The position numbers and the translations under genes are program-made. Under the pieces are notes generated by a model. That model was not told the origin of the DNA. It made no database searches and was given only the letters and a program-made list of their open reading frames with translations. Shown here piece after piece: positions 7,392 through 15,297 of a stretch of DNA of 64,000 nucleotides; position 1 is the stretch's first letter; the number at the start of each line of letters is the position of its first letter. This DNA is from Mycobacterium sp. IS-1264 (GTDB lineage Bacteria; Actinomycetota; Actinomycetes; Mycobacteriales; Mycobacteriaceae), in contig NZ_MBES01000034.1 in assembly GCF_001954195.1 (NCBI RefSeq), forward strand, positions 33,141 to 97,140, read 5' to 3'.

Positions 7392-8105
7392 TTACAGATG
7401 ACCGGCGGCGAAGTCCGCGGCTTGGTCCGTCATGCCGTTCACCCCGTACATGACGTGCGCGGCGTTGTCGTTGCCGGTACCGCAAATGGGGTCGCCCTGC
7501 GCGCACAATTCGAGGGTCTTGGGCTTGTACAGCGGGCCGATGGCGATCGGCGGCGCGCCATACTGCGCCAGCCATTGGTCGGAAGGCTTCCCGAACAGTG
7601 TCACCGCGGCCACGTGGTTCGCGATGTCCGGCGACATCGGCTTCGGCACCAAATCAGCGGGTACCCCCGGCGGTACGGCGGCCGAGGTGGTGTAGCCGGC
7701 CACGGCCGCACCCTGCGAGTATCCGCCGAGGACCTCGCGGGTCTTGGGGCAGTTCGCCGCCATGGATTGGATGTGAGAGCCGGCGTCGCGAATCCCGTCG
7801 ATCACGGTCAACGGGAAATTGGGATTGCTGAAATCGGTGCTGGCCTCGTAGTTGACCGGATACACCCCGAACGATCTCGCGCCGACGCGCCCGCGCAGAG
7901 CGTCGACGAATTGCTGCCCGATGTTGCCGACGCCGGGTGGCTCGCCGGTGCCGCGCGCGAACACGACCTCGACGTCGGGGCACGGGTCGGCCGACGCCGA
8001 GGGGGCGGGCGGGCACAGCAGTGCGGACGCGACCAGCACTACACCCGCACCGGCGACCGTCATGATCCGGCGCACGCGTTTGTTGATCAACACCAAGACG
8101 TCCAT
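7392..8105 (-). CDS. Secreted cutinase-family esterase (Cut5-like, intact)
   Basis: Secreted serine esterase, about 237 residues from the ATG at 8105. A basic region and hydrophobic segment form a signal peptide ending near PSASADPCPD. Cutinase motifs: FARGTGEPPG, nucleophile Ser in LGGYSQGAAV, Asp in GDPICGTGND and His near AAHVMYG; four Cys for two disulfides. Cutinase-like proteins of mycobacteria hydrolyse esters, lipids or phospholipids at the cell envelope. Its place beside the Rv3725-like gene suggests cut5, which I recall being split in H37Rv; here the frame is uninterrupted. In-frame ATGs further upstream (8183) would lengthen the signal peptide implausibly. Confidence 0.88.
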   Translation of the reverse strand: MDVLVLINKRVRRIMTVAGAGVVLVASALLCPPAPSASADPCPDVEVVFARGTGEPPGVGNIGQQFVDALRGRVGARSFGVYPVNYEASTDFSNPNFPLTVIDGIRDAGSHIQSMAANCPKTREVLGGYSQGAAVAGYTTSAAVPPGVPADLVPKPMSPDIANHVAAVTLFGKPSDQWLAQYGAPPIAIGPLYKPKTLELCAQGDPICGTGNDNAAHVMYGVNGMTDQAADFAAGHL

Positions 8106-8225
8106 CTTCGCCCTACCGCCTCGCATCATCCGAGCCCCTTGGTATTCGACGCTAATTGCGGTAGGGATTGCCAGAAGGCTCAATTTTCAACCGCGCCGCG
8201 CGCCCAATGCCCCCGTGACAAGGCG

Positions 8226-8265
8226 ACCAGCAGGCTTACCCACTTTCTCGAGTAAACCTGCTGGT
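8226..8265 (-). terminator. Hairpin downstream of csbD-like gene
   Basis: Inverted repeat: arms ACCAGCAGGCTTAC (8226-8239) and GTAAACCTGCTGGT (8252-8265), 14 bases each with one mismatch and a 12-base loop. It starts 12 bases after the stop of the CsbD-like gene, a good place for its terminator. No U tract, as is usual in mycobacteria. Confidence 0.65.
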
Positions 8266-8276
8266 CTATGGGGTGG

Positions 8277-8450
8277 CTATTTTCGGAAAGCGTCCTTCAC
8301 CTTCTCGCCGGCATCCTTCAGGCTGGACTTGGCCTGATCCGCCCGGCCTTCGGCCCGGGTCTCGTCATCGCCCGTGGCCCGGCCGATGGCTTCCTTGGCC
8401 CGGCCGCCCACGTCATCGATCTTGTTCTTGATTTTGTCTGTGGTGCTCAT
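8277..8450 (-). CDS. CsbD-like small stress protein
   Basis: A 57-residue highly charged protein read on the minus strand: it starts MSTTDKIKNKID, contains GRAKEAIGRATGDDETRAEG and ends KVKDAFRK. This is the CsbD pattern, a small hydrophilic general-stress protein (SigB regulon in Bacillus) of unknown molecular role. Length and composition fit the family. It has its own hairpin terminator immediately downstream. An overlapping plus-strand frame is a shadow over this part. Confidence 0.87.
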   Translation of the reverse strand: MSTTDKIKNKIDDVGGRAKEAIGRATGDDETRAEGRADQAKSSLKDAGEKVKDAFRK

Positions 8451-8529
8451 CTGTTTCGGCTACCCCGCAGCCCGCGACGTTGAAACCCGTACGGCGATGC
8501 CCCGGCCAGACATGCCAACCGCTGTCACC

Positions 8530-8703
8530 ATGGAGTTTGTGAGCACCGCAATCGTGGTGGCAATAGTGGCGACGCTGATGCTGCTGGGTATCAGCATGGT
8601 CGTCAATCAGCTTCTTCGGCTGAGGAAGTTTTTGAGGGAAGCGCCGCCCGATGTGGCCCCGGGCGCCGACGTGCGCGAACCCCCCGACGAACCCCACTGC
8701 TAG
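8530..8703 (+). CDS. Possible small single-pass membrane protein
   Basis: A 57-residue frame (ATG 8530; ATG 8512 is an alternative) with an N-terminal hydrophobic helix, STAIVVAIVATLMLLGISMV, then a basic patch (RLRKFLRE) and an acidic, proline-rich tail. The topology fits an inner-membrane micropeptide. No family recognised. It ends 11 bases before the LipL-like gene and could be translated with it. It could also be a chance frame. Confidence 0.4.
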   Translation: MEFVSTAIVVAIVATLMLLGISMVVNQLLRLRKFLREAPPDVAPGADVREPPDEPHC

Positions 8704-8714
8704 CTTCATTCTCA

Positions 8715-10001
8715 ATGTCGACTCTGCTGCTCACCGACGACGGCCTGCCGCCCCATGTGTGCGGCGCCGCCGATCCGCATTTCGCGAACGTCGTCAAGTC
8801 GTTCGCCCAGCGCTTTCCCGGGCGGCGGTTGGGTGGGGGAGCCCTCTGCGTCTACATCGACGGCCGGCCCGTCGTCGACGTCTGGACGGGGTGGTCGGAC
8901 CGGGCGGGCACCGAGCCGTGGACCGCGGACACCGGCGCGATGGTGTTCTCGGCGACCAAGGGCGTCGCCTCGACGGTGATTCACCGGTTGGCCGATCGTG
9001 GCCTGTTGTCGTATGACGAGCCTGTCGCCGAATATTGGCCCGAGTTCGCGGCGAATGGGAAAGCCGAGATCACGGTTCGCGATGTCTTGCGGCATCGATC
9101 CGGGTTGTCGCATCTGAGGGGCGTCACCAAGACGGAGTTGATGGATCACCTCCTCATGGAGCAGCGCCTGGCCGAGGCGCCCCTTGATCACCTGCGGGGC
9201 GTGCAGGCGTATCACGCGCTGACCTATGGCTGGCTGTTGTCCGGTCTGGCCCGCGCGGTCACCGGCAAAGGCATGCGGGAGTTGATCCGCCAGGAGATCG
9301 CGCGCCCGCTCAACACCGACGGCCTGCACCTCGGCCGTCCGCCCGCCGCTTCGCCCACCAGGGCGGCGCAGATTTTGATGCCGCAGGGCAAGTGGCGCAT
9401 GCCGGTGCTCAAGTTCGTCGCACCGCGGGTGGCCGGTCTGCCGCTCTCCGGGGCCCTCGGCGCGATGTATTTCCCGGGGGTCATATCGCTGGTGAAAGGC
9501 GACACCGCGTTCCTGGACGGCGAGGTGCCCGCGGCCAACGGCGTGGTGACCGGGCGCGGCCTGGCCAAGATGTTCGCGGTGCTCGCCAACGACGGCCGCA
9601 TCGACGGCAAACGGTACCTGTCCAAGGAGTTGGCGCGCGGCCTGGCGGGTCAGTCGCGGTTCAAGTGGCCGGACGCGAACATGGTGGTGCCCATGCCTTT
9701 TCACCTCGGCTACCACGAATCACCGGTTCCCGGACTGCTCAAGGGTTTTGGTCACGTCGGGCTGGGCGGAACGCTGGGATGGGCCGATCCGGAGACTGGC
9801 AGCGCGTTCGCATACGTCCACAACCGGCTGCTGACGCAACGGCTGTTCGACATGGGATCGTTCGCGGGGCTGGCGCGTCCGCTGCGCAGCGCGATCGAGG
9901 CGGCCCGCCATCAGGGTCCGCTCGAGGTACCGCAGCTGGGTGCGACCTACGCCAAACCCGCCCGGCGACGGGCCGATGCGGCCGCGTCGGGGAGCGCGTA
10001 G
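8715..10001 (+). CDS. Serine-beta-lactamase-fold esterase, LipL-like
   Basis: 428 residues, class C beta-lactamase/esterase fold. The nucleophile motif SxxK is FSATKG (about residue 80) and the second motif is YHALTYGW. C-terminal GHVGLGGTLGW corresponds to the third, KTG-like, motif of the LipL/EstB group. Overall sequence closely follows M. tuberculosis LipL (Rv1497) and its paralogues, which hydrolyse short-chain esters and have weak beta-lactamase activity. No signal peptide is apparent. Convergent with the next gene. A different paralogue number is possible, so no symbol is given. Confidence 0.88.
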   Translation: MSTLLLTDDGLPPHVCGAADPHFANVVKSFAQRFPGRRLGGGALCVYIDGRPVVDVWTGWSDRAGTEPWTADTGAMVFSATKGVASTVIHRLADRGLLSYDEPVAEYWPEFAANGKAEITVRDVLRHRSGLSHLRGVTKTELMDHLLMEQRLAEAPLDHLRGVQAYHALTYGWLLSGLARAVTGKGMRELIRQEIARPLNTDGLHLGRPPAASPTRAAQILMPQGKWRMPVLKFVAPRVAGLPLSGALGAMYFPGVISLVKGDTAFLDGEVPAANGVVTGRGLAKMFAVLANDGRIDGKRYLSKELARGLAGQSRFKWPDANMVVPMPFHLGYHESPVPGLLKGFGHVGLGGTLGWADPETGSAFAYVHNRLLTQRLFDMGSFAGLARPLRSAIEAARHQGPLEVPQLGATYAKPARRRADAAASGSA

Positions 10002-10011
10002 CTTTTCGGCG

Positions 10012-11067
10012 CTAGGTCTTGACGAAGCCGCGCGGGAGCGTCAGCGGAAGATCGGCGTAGGTGACGATGCCCGGTGCCGAGGCGACGACGGCGGGGATGG
10101 CGTTGATCGCGGGCACCGCGGTCATGATGTGCCCGAGGTCCATGAAGTCGGCGATCGTCTCCGCCTGGAAATACGGCGGCGGCAGGAAGCCGACCTTGGT
10201 GGTGACCGTGGGCTGCCCGTCGATCTGGACGACCCAGCCGTCCTGTTCGATCTTCCAGTCGGGTTCGAGCGTCTGGCCCTTGCGCCACCGGACATTGAGG
10301 TCGATCAACGTCTTGCCGTCGACGATGCCCTGCCAGCTGATGTAGACGCCCGCCACGCATCCCGCTTCGATGGTCCAGGACGCCATTTCGAGATCGGCTG
10401 TGGTCTGGGCGAATTCGGCCACGCAGCGGACCTCGTCGAGCTCGACGCCGAGCGCGTCGCCCACCAGCTGGACCGCCTCGCCGAAAATCGCCGTCCCCTT
10501 GGCGGCCATCTGCTGTAGCTCGGGATGGTCGATCGGCTGGCCGAAGCCCACCGGCTTCTCGGTGTCGGGCGAGTCGTAGAACGTCGTGTCGGCGGCCTCG
10601 TTGACGGTGACCTTGTCGATCCGGTTGCACACCATTGCCGACACGATGGCCAACAGTTCGGCGAAGCCCGGACTCACGCCCGACCCGAAGAGCGTCGAGC
10701 CGCCCTTCTCGCAGGCCTCCACCAGCCGGTCGCGGCCGTCGCCGAGGTTGCGCCCGGTGATGAAGGACGCCGTTGTGACGACGTTCACGCCGGCCGACAG
10801 AATGCGGACCAGCTCGGCGACGTCGAACCACATCGGGTTGTAGACCACGCAGTCCGGTTTCAGGGCGAGCAGCGCGTCGACGTCGTTGGTCGCCGCGATC
10901 CCGAGCGGCGCAATGCCGACCAATTCGCCGGCGTCGCGGCCGACCTTGTCCTTTGACCAGGCATAACAACCCACCAGCTCAAGGGTGGGGTTATCGGCGA
11001 TGGATTTCAGCGAGCTCTTGCCGACGTTTCCGGTGTTCCACTGAACGACGCGATAGGTGTTTGGCAC
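10012..11067 (-). CDS. Dihydrodipicolinate reductase-like NAD(P)-dependent oxidoreductase
   Basis: 351 residues beginning YRVVQWNTGNVGKSSLK, the N-terminal dinucleotide-binding motif (WxTGxVG) of the mycobacterial family annotated as dihydrodipicolinate-reductase-like, with a C-terminal domain like 2,4-diaminopentanoate dehydrogenase. True lysine-pathway DapB is shorter and encoded elsewhere, so this is probably a dehydrogenase of an unidentified metabolite. GTG start at 11067. It is separated from the accessory module upstream by about 40 bases and converges on the LipL-like gene. Confidence 0.82.
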   Translation of the reverse strand: MPNTYRVVQWNTGNVGKSSLKSIADNPTLELVGCYAWSKDKVGRDAGELVGIAPLGIAATNDVDALLALKPDCVVYNPMWFDVAELVRILSAGVNVVTTASFITGRNLGDGRDRLVEACEKGGSTLFGSGVSPGFAELLAIVSAMVCNRIDKVTVNEAADTTFYDSPDTEKPVGFGQPIDHPELQQMAAKGTAIFGEAVQLVGDALGVELDEVRCVAEFAQTTADLEMASWTIEAGCVAGVYISWQGIVDGKTLIDLNVRWRKGQTLEPDWKIEQDGWVVQIDGQPTVTTKVGFLPPPYFQAETIADFMDLGHIMTAVPAINAIPAVVASAPGIVTYADLPLTLPRGFVKT

Positions 11068-11106
11068 TCGCTCAGCATAGGGAATCGACCCGAATCTTAG
11101 TAGGCC

Positions 11107-12246
11107 TTAGTAGGCGGATTCGGCGGCGAGGATCTCGGCCAGGAAGGCGTCGTCGCCGGGGCGGTCCAGCCGCGTTCGCGCCCAGCGACGCACCCGCTCC
11201 CGCGTTTCGCGCGTCTCCGCCGCGGCGTCGGCGCCGACGGTCACCGAGGTCGCCGTCCAGTCGTGATCCCAGGCCGCCGATTCCGTCATGGGCTGCTGGT
11301 CGTTGACCAACGGAAGGGTGGCGCGGCCGGCGGCGTCCAGGACACCGGCGCCACTGATGGCCCCCGACCGCAGTCGCACCTCTATGCCGATGGCCGGGTC
11401 CGGCCCGATGACGGCCGCGCGCACAACGGCGATCGGCGCCGCGCCGGCCGCCTCGACGCTCCACTCGACGGTGTCCTCGGCCGCGTCGAATATCGCAGGC
11501 GGAACCGCGCTCCAGTTGATCGACGCGACGCCGCCGGCGACCGCCGTCGTGCCCCGCGTGCCCGCGTCCCCAGCCGCGGCCAGCGCATAGTCGTCCTGAT
11601 GTCTGCCGGGCATCGACAGTAGGGTGCTCGAATCATCAAGGGCGGCATGCAGTTCCGGCCACCCGATGCCGTCGACGCCGGCGTCGTCGGCTACCCCGGC
11701 GCCGGCCCGAACCAGGTCGAGCACCCGCGGATCGTCACTTCGGGCGTGCATGAGCAGGGCCGCGGCGTGCGGCGCCAGCAGCTGCGTGACGTCCGAATCC
11801 AGGGTGTCATCGGTGAAGAAGCCCTGCGCCCCGACGGTGAGCAGGGCGACCTCGACGTCGAGCAGGGCACGGTCCAGCCCGGCGATGCCGTCCCGGCGAC
11901 TGGCGGGCCACCAGCGCCGCAGCCAGTGGCCGAGGGCCAGCCGCCGCAGCGGGTCGACCGATCCGGGCACGATGTCGACACCGGTCAGCTCGACGCTGTG
12001 TGCTTGGTCGGTGGCGCCTTCGGTGGCGCCTAAGGTGGATGCCAGCGCGACGTGTCCGGAGTCGCCGAGGACGCGCCAAAGCCAGTCGGCGCGCGCCAGA
12101 TCGGTGAAGGTGATCTGGGCGGCGCCGGTGGGATCGTCGACCGTCCAGGACAGCACGGCGCCACTGACTTCCAGCACCGCGGTCAGCGGCGTATGTGCGG
12201 TGGCGGGGACGGTTCCCCAAAGACCGGAATCGGCAACCAATCTCAT
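11107..12246 (-). CDS. Unknown protein, second gene of coupled pair in CHAT-TPR module
   Basis: 379 residues with no family I recognise. The N-terminal third is rich in beta-forming stretches (SGAVLSWTVDDPTGAAQITF), the middle is alpha-helical, and residues about 265-345 look like a beta sandwich (TVEWSVEAAG, IGIEVRLRSG, ATLPLVND). It ends with a charged helix (TRETRERVRRWARTRL). No signal peptide or membrane segment, so cytosolic. Its ATG overlaps the stop of the upstream gene (ATGA), implying coupled translation and probably a physical complex. A role as adaptor or sensor for the neighbouring protease is speculation. Confidence 0.8.
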   Translation of the reverse strand: MRLVADSGLWGTVPATAHTPLTAVLEVSGAVLSWTVDDPTGAAQITFTDLARADWLWRVLGDSGHVALASTLGATEGATDQAHSVELTGVDIVPGSVDPLRRLALGHWLRRWWPASRRDGIAGLDRALLDVEVALLTVGAQGFFTDDTLDSDVTQLLAPHAAALLMHARSDDPRVLDLVRAGAGVADDAGVDGIGWPELHAALDDSSTLLSMPGRHQDDYALAAAGDAGTRGTTAVAGGVASINWSAVPPAIFDAAEDTVEWSVEAAGAAPIAVVRAAVIGPDPAIGIEVRLRSGAISGAGVLDAAGRATLPLVNDQQPMTESAAWDHDWTATSVTVGADAAAETRETRERVRRWARTRLDRPGDDAFLAEILAAESAY

Positions 12247-13571
12247 CCGGCCACCTGCAATTCCAGCATCGCCTTGATTCGTTGCCGGTGATCCAGGCTC
12301 ACCGACCGCGCGACCCCCTCCAGCAGGGACCGCACCTCGTCGATGTCGTCGCAGGGTTCCTGCCAGACATCACGCCCGTGCAGGCGGGCCCAGAGCCGGC
12401 TCAGGTACGGCTGCGCGTAGTCGCCGAGATCGTCGACGACCTGCCGTTGCCGCGGATGAATTGGGCCGCCTTCGGCGAGATAGCGCCTGGCGTGCAAGAC
12501 GTATGCCTCCTTGCGCAGCCGCGCCTGGATCTGCGCGGCCAGCCCGTAGTGGCTCATGACGGTGGGGTCCAGCGGCGCCAGCTCGACCGCGACCTCGATG
12601 CCGGCCACCAACGTGGCCTGTTTGTCCTCCGACAGCAACCCCCATGGCGCGCTGGCGCGGTCGACCTCCTCTTCGCACAGCAGCGGGATGTCGGGCAACG
12701 CGTCGCGGTCGAGGGCGCGCCGCAACGTGGCGCGCACCCGGTCCACCACGCTGCGGTCCAGCGGGCGATCGCTGTCGGAGCCGGCGGATATCTGCGGCTT
12801 CCGTTGCGGTGCAACCGAACTCAAGCCAAGCTTGACGATCGACCATGGCAGCTCGGCCGTTTCGGCTCGGGCCAGGGCGCCCAGGTTGTACGGCGTCGGG
12901 TCGGCGATCACGGTCGACCACGCGCGTTGACGCGCGGCGGCGGCGCTGTGGCCGGCCGCACGGCCGAGCGCGGTGCCGAGCTCGTCACGGAACCGACCGC
13001 CGGTCGACGGGATAGCTGCCGAGGCCCGCACGTCGCCCCAGCTGCGATCGAGCTGTCCGGTGAGCGTGGCGACGACGTCCGGGCTTGCCACGTATTGGCG
13101 CAACACCTCGATCGCGGTGCGGTCCCGGCCGAGGTGGATTTCGCTGAGTATCGCGGCCACCGTCTCCTGATCCTCCGGTGCCGGTGGGCCTTTCGTCACC
13201 GCGAGCTCGAAGCACACCGGGAAGTACAGCTCCTGGGCGTTTCCCGTGCGGATCCGCTGCCGACGGCGCTCGAGTTTAAGAGCGTCGAACCATGCCGCGG
13301 CGGAACGCAATTGGGCAGCGCTTCCGACGATCAGCTGGTGCATGGCGGCGGCCGTCTCGGGATCGACGACGGGGTTCGAATACTGGGGGTTGGACCGCAG
13401 CCGCAGCACCAACGGGTCCACGATGCGTTTGACGGTGCGGCTCAACGGGCCGCCGTCGTCGCTGCTGAGCACCTCCACGCCGGGACCGATCGCGCGCCAC
13501 GCCCGGTCGATCACCGACCTGCGCGGGTGGCCGACCGCGGTGGCAGTCGCCACCTGCGAATCCGCACTCAT
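12243..13571 (-). CDS. Unknown mostly helical protein, first gene of coupled pair in CHAT-TPR module
   Basis: 442 residues from the ATG at 13571. Predominantly alpha-helical, Arg- and Ala-rich, no membrane segment, no motif I can name. The frame stays open 155 codons further upstream but crosses the small plus-strand gene and reads as low-complexity. At 13571 the start follows a -10 hexamer (TATCCT) after six bases, so translation is probably leaderless. It overlaps the next gene by 4 bases. The same promoter layout as the TPR-CHAT pair suggests co-expression in one module. Confidence 0.78.
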   Translation of the reverse strand: MSADSQVATATAVGHPRRSVIDRAWRAIGPGVEVLSSDDGGPLSRTVKRIVDPLVLRLRSNPQYSNPVVDPETAAAMHQLIVGSAAQLRSAAAWFDALKLERRRQRIRTGNAQELYFPVCFELAVTKGPPAPEDQETVAAILSEIHLGRDRTAIEVLRQYVASPDVVATLTGQLDRSWGDVRASAAIPSTGGRFRDELGTALGRAAGHSAAAARQRAWSTVIADPTPYNLGALARAETAELPWSIVKLGLSSVAPQRKPQISAGSDSDRPLDRSVVDRVRATLRRALDRDALPDIPLLCEEEVDRASAPWGLLSEDKQATLVAGIEVAVELAPLDPTVMSHYGLAAQIQARLRKEAYVLHARRYLAEGGPIHPRQRQVVDDLGDYAQPYLSRLWARLHGRDVWQEPCDDIDEVRSLLEGVARSVSLDHRQRIKAMLELQVAG

Positions 13572-13577
13572 CAGGAC

Positions 13578-13583
13578 AGGATA
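13578..13583 (-). promoter_or_regulatory. -10 element of leaderless promoter (unknown pair)
   Basis: TATCCT on the minus strand, six bases before the ATG at 13571. It fits the mycobacterial TANNNT -10 with transcription starting at or next to the start codon. It mirrors the element at 16998-17003. Confidence 0.5.
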
Positions 13584-13654
13584 GGGGCTTTCCGAAGATA
13601 GCGGCAGCGAAAAAGTTGGGTTCGGTAGCCGGTCCGTACCGCCAACCTGGTCAC

Positions 13655-13987
13655 ATGAAGACGCTGACAATGCTGCTGTACACCGGTTTTCGCGGGCTCG
13701 TCGTCGCCCGGCAGCGAAAGTCCCGTGAACGCACCGTCGGGGTCGGCACCGTGCGCGCGGTCGGGCCCCAGGTTTTCGTCGAGGTGGTGGCGGTGTCCGG
13801 GGAGACGTTCGTCGGCAAATTGGCATGCAGTGACGGCTCGGACGCCTCGATACTGCGTCCGGGCCTCGTCGTGCTGGTGGCGTTCGATCCCGCTGCCCGC
13901 GAAGACCTTTCGCTGCCCGACGACGTCTTGGCCGTGCACTGTCAGCGAGCGCCGTCGACGGCAAAACTGACGAGCGCGGCCCAGTAG
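13655..13987 (+). CDS. Small beta-rich protein, opposite strand inside the CHAT-TPR module
   Basis: 110 residues starting MKTLTMLLYTGFRG. A short hydrophobic/basic N terminus (ARQRKSRERT) is followed by alternating Val-rich strands (VGVGTVRAVG, VFVEVVAV, GLVVLVAFDP) suggesting a small beta barrel or SH3/OB-like fold. It fills the 370-base gap between the two minus-strand gene pairs and its 3' end overlaps the CHAT gene end by 46 bases. The protein pattern is much more convincing than the minus-strand frame opposite it. No family recognised; could be a regulator or inhibitor of the module. Confidence 0.6.
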   Translation: MKTLTMLLYTGFRGLVVARQRKSRERTVGVGTVRAVGPQVFVEVVAVSGETFVGKLACSDGSDASILRPGLVVLVAFDPAAREDLSLPDDVLAVHCQRAPSTAKLTSAAQ

Positions 13988-15297
13988 AGCGGGCTTGCCG
14001 TGGCGTCGCCGTCGCGCCAGCGCCGCATCTGCTCACGCTGCCACCGATTCACCGCGCAACCCGCGTCGACAGCCTCGTGCGCGTCGTCGACGGCGATCAC
14101 CGCGTCGGACATCGGATCGGTCCGGTCATCGCCCGCGAACCGCCGGTAGGCCGCGGTGGTCGGCAGCGACCACAGCGTGGCGGTCACCAACTGTGCGCCA
14201 CCCAGGATTATGGCGGCCACCAGGCCCGTCGCCTCGTCGAACTGATAGTCACCGCCGGATGCGCAGGCCAGGAGCGCCACCCGGGGTGGCATCGGCAGCC
14301 GCAACGCCATCAGATCCGACGCGGTCAGCGGGCGGTGGTCGCCGACGGCGTCGGCGTCCCCGGGAATGCCCGCGGTGCAGGCCAGGTGCAGGGCGGCCCG
14401 ATCGGCCTGGGCGGCATGGCCATCCGGTGAACTCGCGTGGCCGACGTACATCAGCCTGCTCGGGGTCTGCGCCAACAGTTCGGCGAGCCAGCGGCGGTCG
14501 GCGTCCTGGCGGCGGAACAGTTCCACCGCCGCGTCGACCGTCGGCAGCACCGCGCGACGTCCCATCAGCCCGGTGTAGTGCCGCGCCAACGCCGTGTCGG
14601 CGGACGGCCTGCCGAGCACCGACCCGAGCGCGGAGTCCGGGCGCTGACCGGGCACCCGGGGGTCGAGGACCAGCACCGGGGGAGCTTCTCGGCGGGCGTC
14701 CCATCCGGCCGGTGACCGCGGCGAGTGCACGATGTTCTGCGGCACCGCCATCAGCACGTCGACCATCTCCATCAGCCGGTACCCATCGGTGTGCTCGCCG
14801 ATATCGGCCAGCTGCCAAGGGATTCGGGCGGCAACCCTGCCGCTGGCGGTGATGGCGTCCTGGCGGGCGCGGACGAGTTCTTCCTTGCTCGGCCCCGACT
14901 TCGGCAACGCCAGCAGGCCCCACGGGACGCGAGCCAGGCGCGCGGTGGGCGAGACGAACAGCACCGCGCGCGGGCTTGCCACGCATTCCGTCAACAGCTG
15001 CCACCCGGGTTCGGCGATGAGCAGCACGCCCAGGATGTAGGCGAGCGTCAGCTCGGCCGGCGGGGTCGCGAACGGGCCGCCCGTCAGCGCCCGCTCGATG
15101 GCGTCTCGACGGCTCTGACCGTCGTGCGGTTCCGGCAACGCGTCGGCCAGCTCCTGCAGCGCCGCCAGCAGGATCGGTTCCTCCACCACCCAATTGACGG
15201 TTCGGGACGGCTGCCCGACGATACGCAAACTGGCGTACGTGACGATCCCGAGATCCGCGAAGCGCAGGACCAGAGTCGGCCGGTCCGTCTCACTCAT
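13942..15297 (-). CDS. CHAT-domain caspase-like cysteine protease
   Basis: 451 residues. The C-terminal half (about 205-451) is a CHAT domain: catalytic His287 in LMYVGHASSPDG, catalytic Cys345 in VALLACASGGDY, followed by the conserved GGAQLVTATLWSLP and SPLYWAALVSF segments. The N-terminal half, about 200 residues, starts with a beta-rich segment and has no obvious name. CHAT proteases are relatives of caspase/separase and, when paired with TPR partners in bacteria, act in regulated proteolysis or abortive defence. Its ATG overlaps the TGA of the upstream TPR gene. Cytosolic; substrate unknown. Confidence 0.88.
   Translation of the reverse strand: MSETDRPTLVLRFADLGIVTYASLRIVGQPSRTVNWVVEEPILLAALQELADALPEPHDGQSRRDAIERALTGGPFATPPAELTLAYILGVLLIAEPGWQLLTECVASPRAVLFVSPTARLARVPWGLLALPKSGPSKEELVRARQDAITASGRVAARIPWQLADIGEHTDGYRLMEMVDVLMAVPQNIVHSPRSPAGWDARREAPPVLVLDPRVPGQRPDSALGSVLGRPSADTALARHYTGLMGRRAVLPTVDAAVELFRRQDADRRWLAELLAQTPSRLMYVGHASSPDGHAAQADRAALHLACTAGIPGDADAVGDHRPLTASDLMALRLPMPPRVALLACASGGDYQFDEATGLVAAIILGGAQLVTATLWSLPTTAAYRRFAGDDRTDPMSDAVIAVDDAHEAVDAGCAVNRWQREQMRRWRDGDATASPLYWAALVSFAVDGAR

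Noticed and set aside
6288..8255. 655-codon plus-strand open frame
   Set aside because: Antisense to the epimerase and cutinase genes, whose motifs are clear; Gln/Arg/His-rich composition typical of a shadow frame in high-GC DNA.
11096..11115. Direct repeat CTTAGTAGGC around the stop of the unknown gene
   Set aside because: Two copies of ten bases only, no sign of an attachment site or target duplication.
12195..13601. 468-codon plus-strand frame
   Set aside because: Antisense to the unknown helical protein; Arg/Gln/His-rich, no domains, no ribosome site.
13571..13939. 122-codon minus-strand frame in the module gap
   Set aside because: Opposite the small plus-strand gene, which has far better protein-like strand pattern; this frame is His/Arg-rich.
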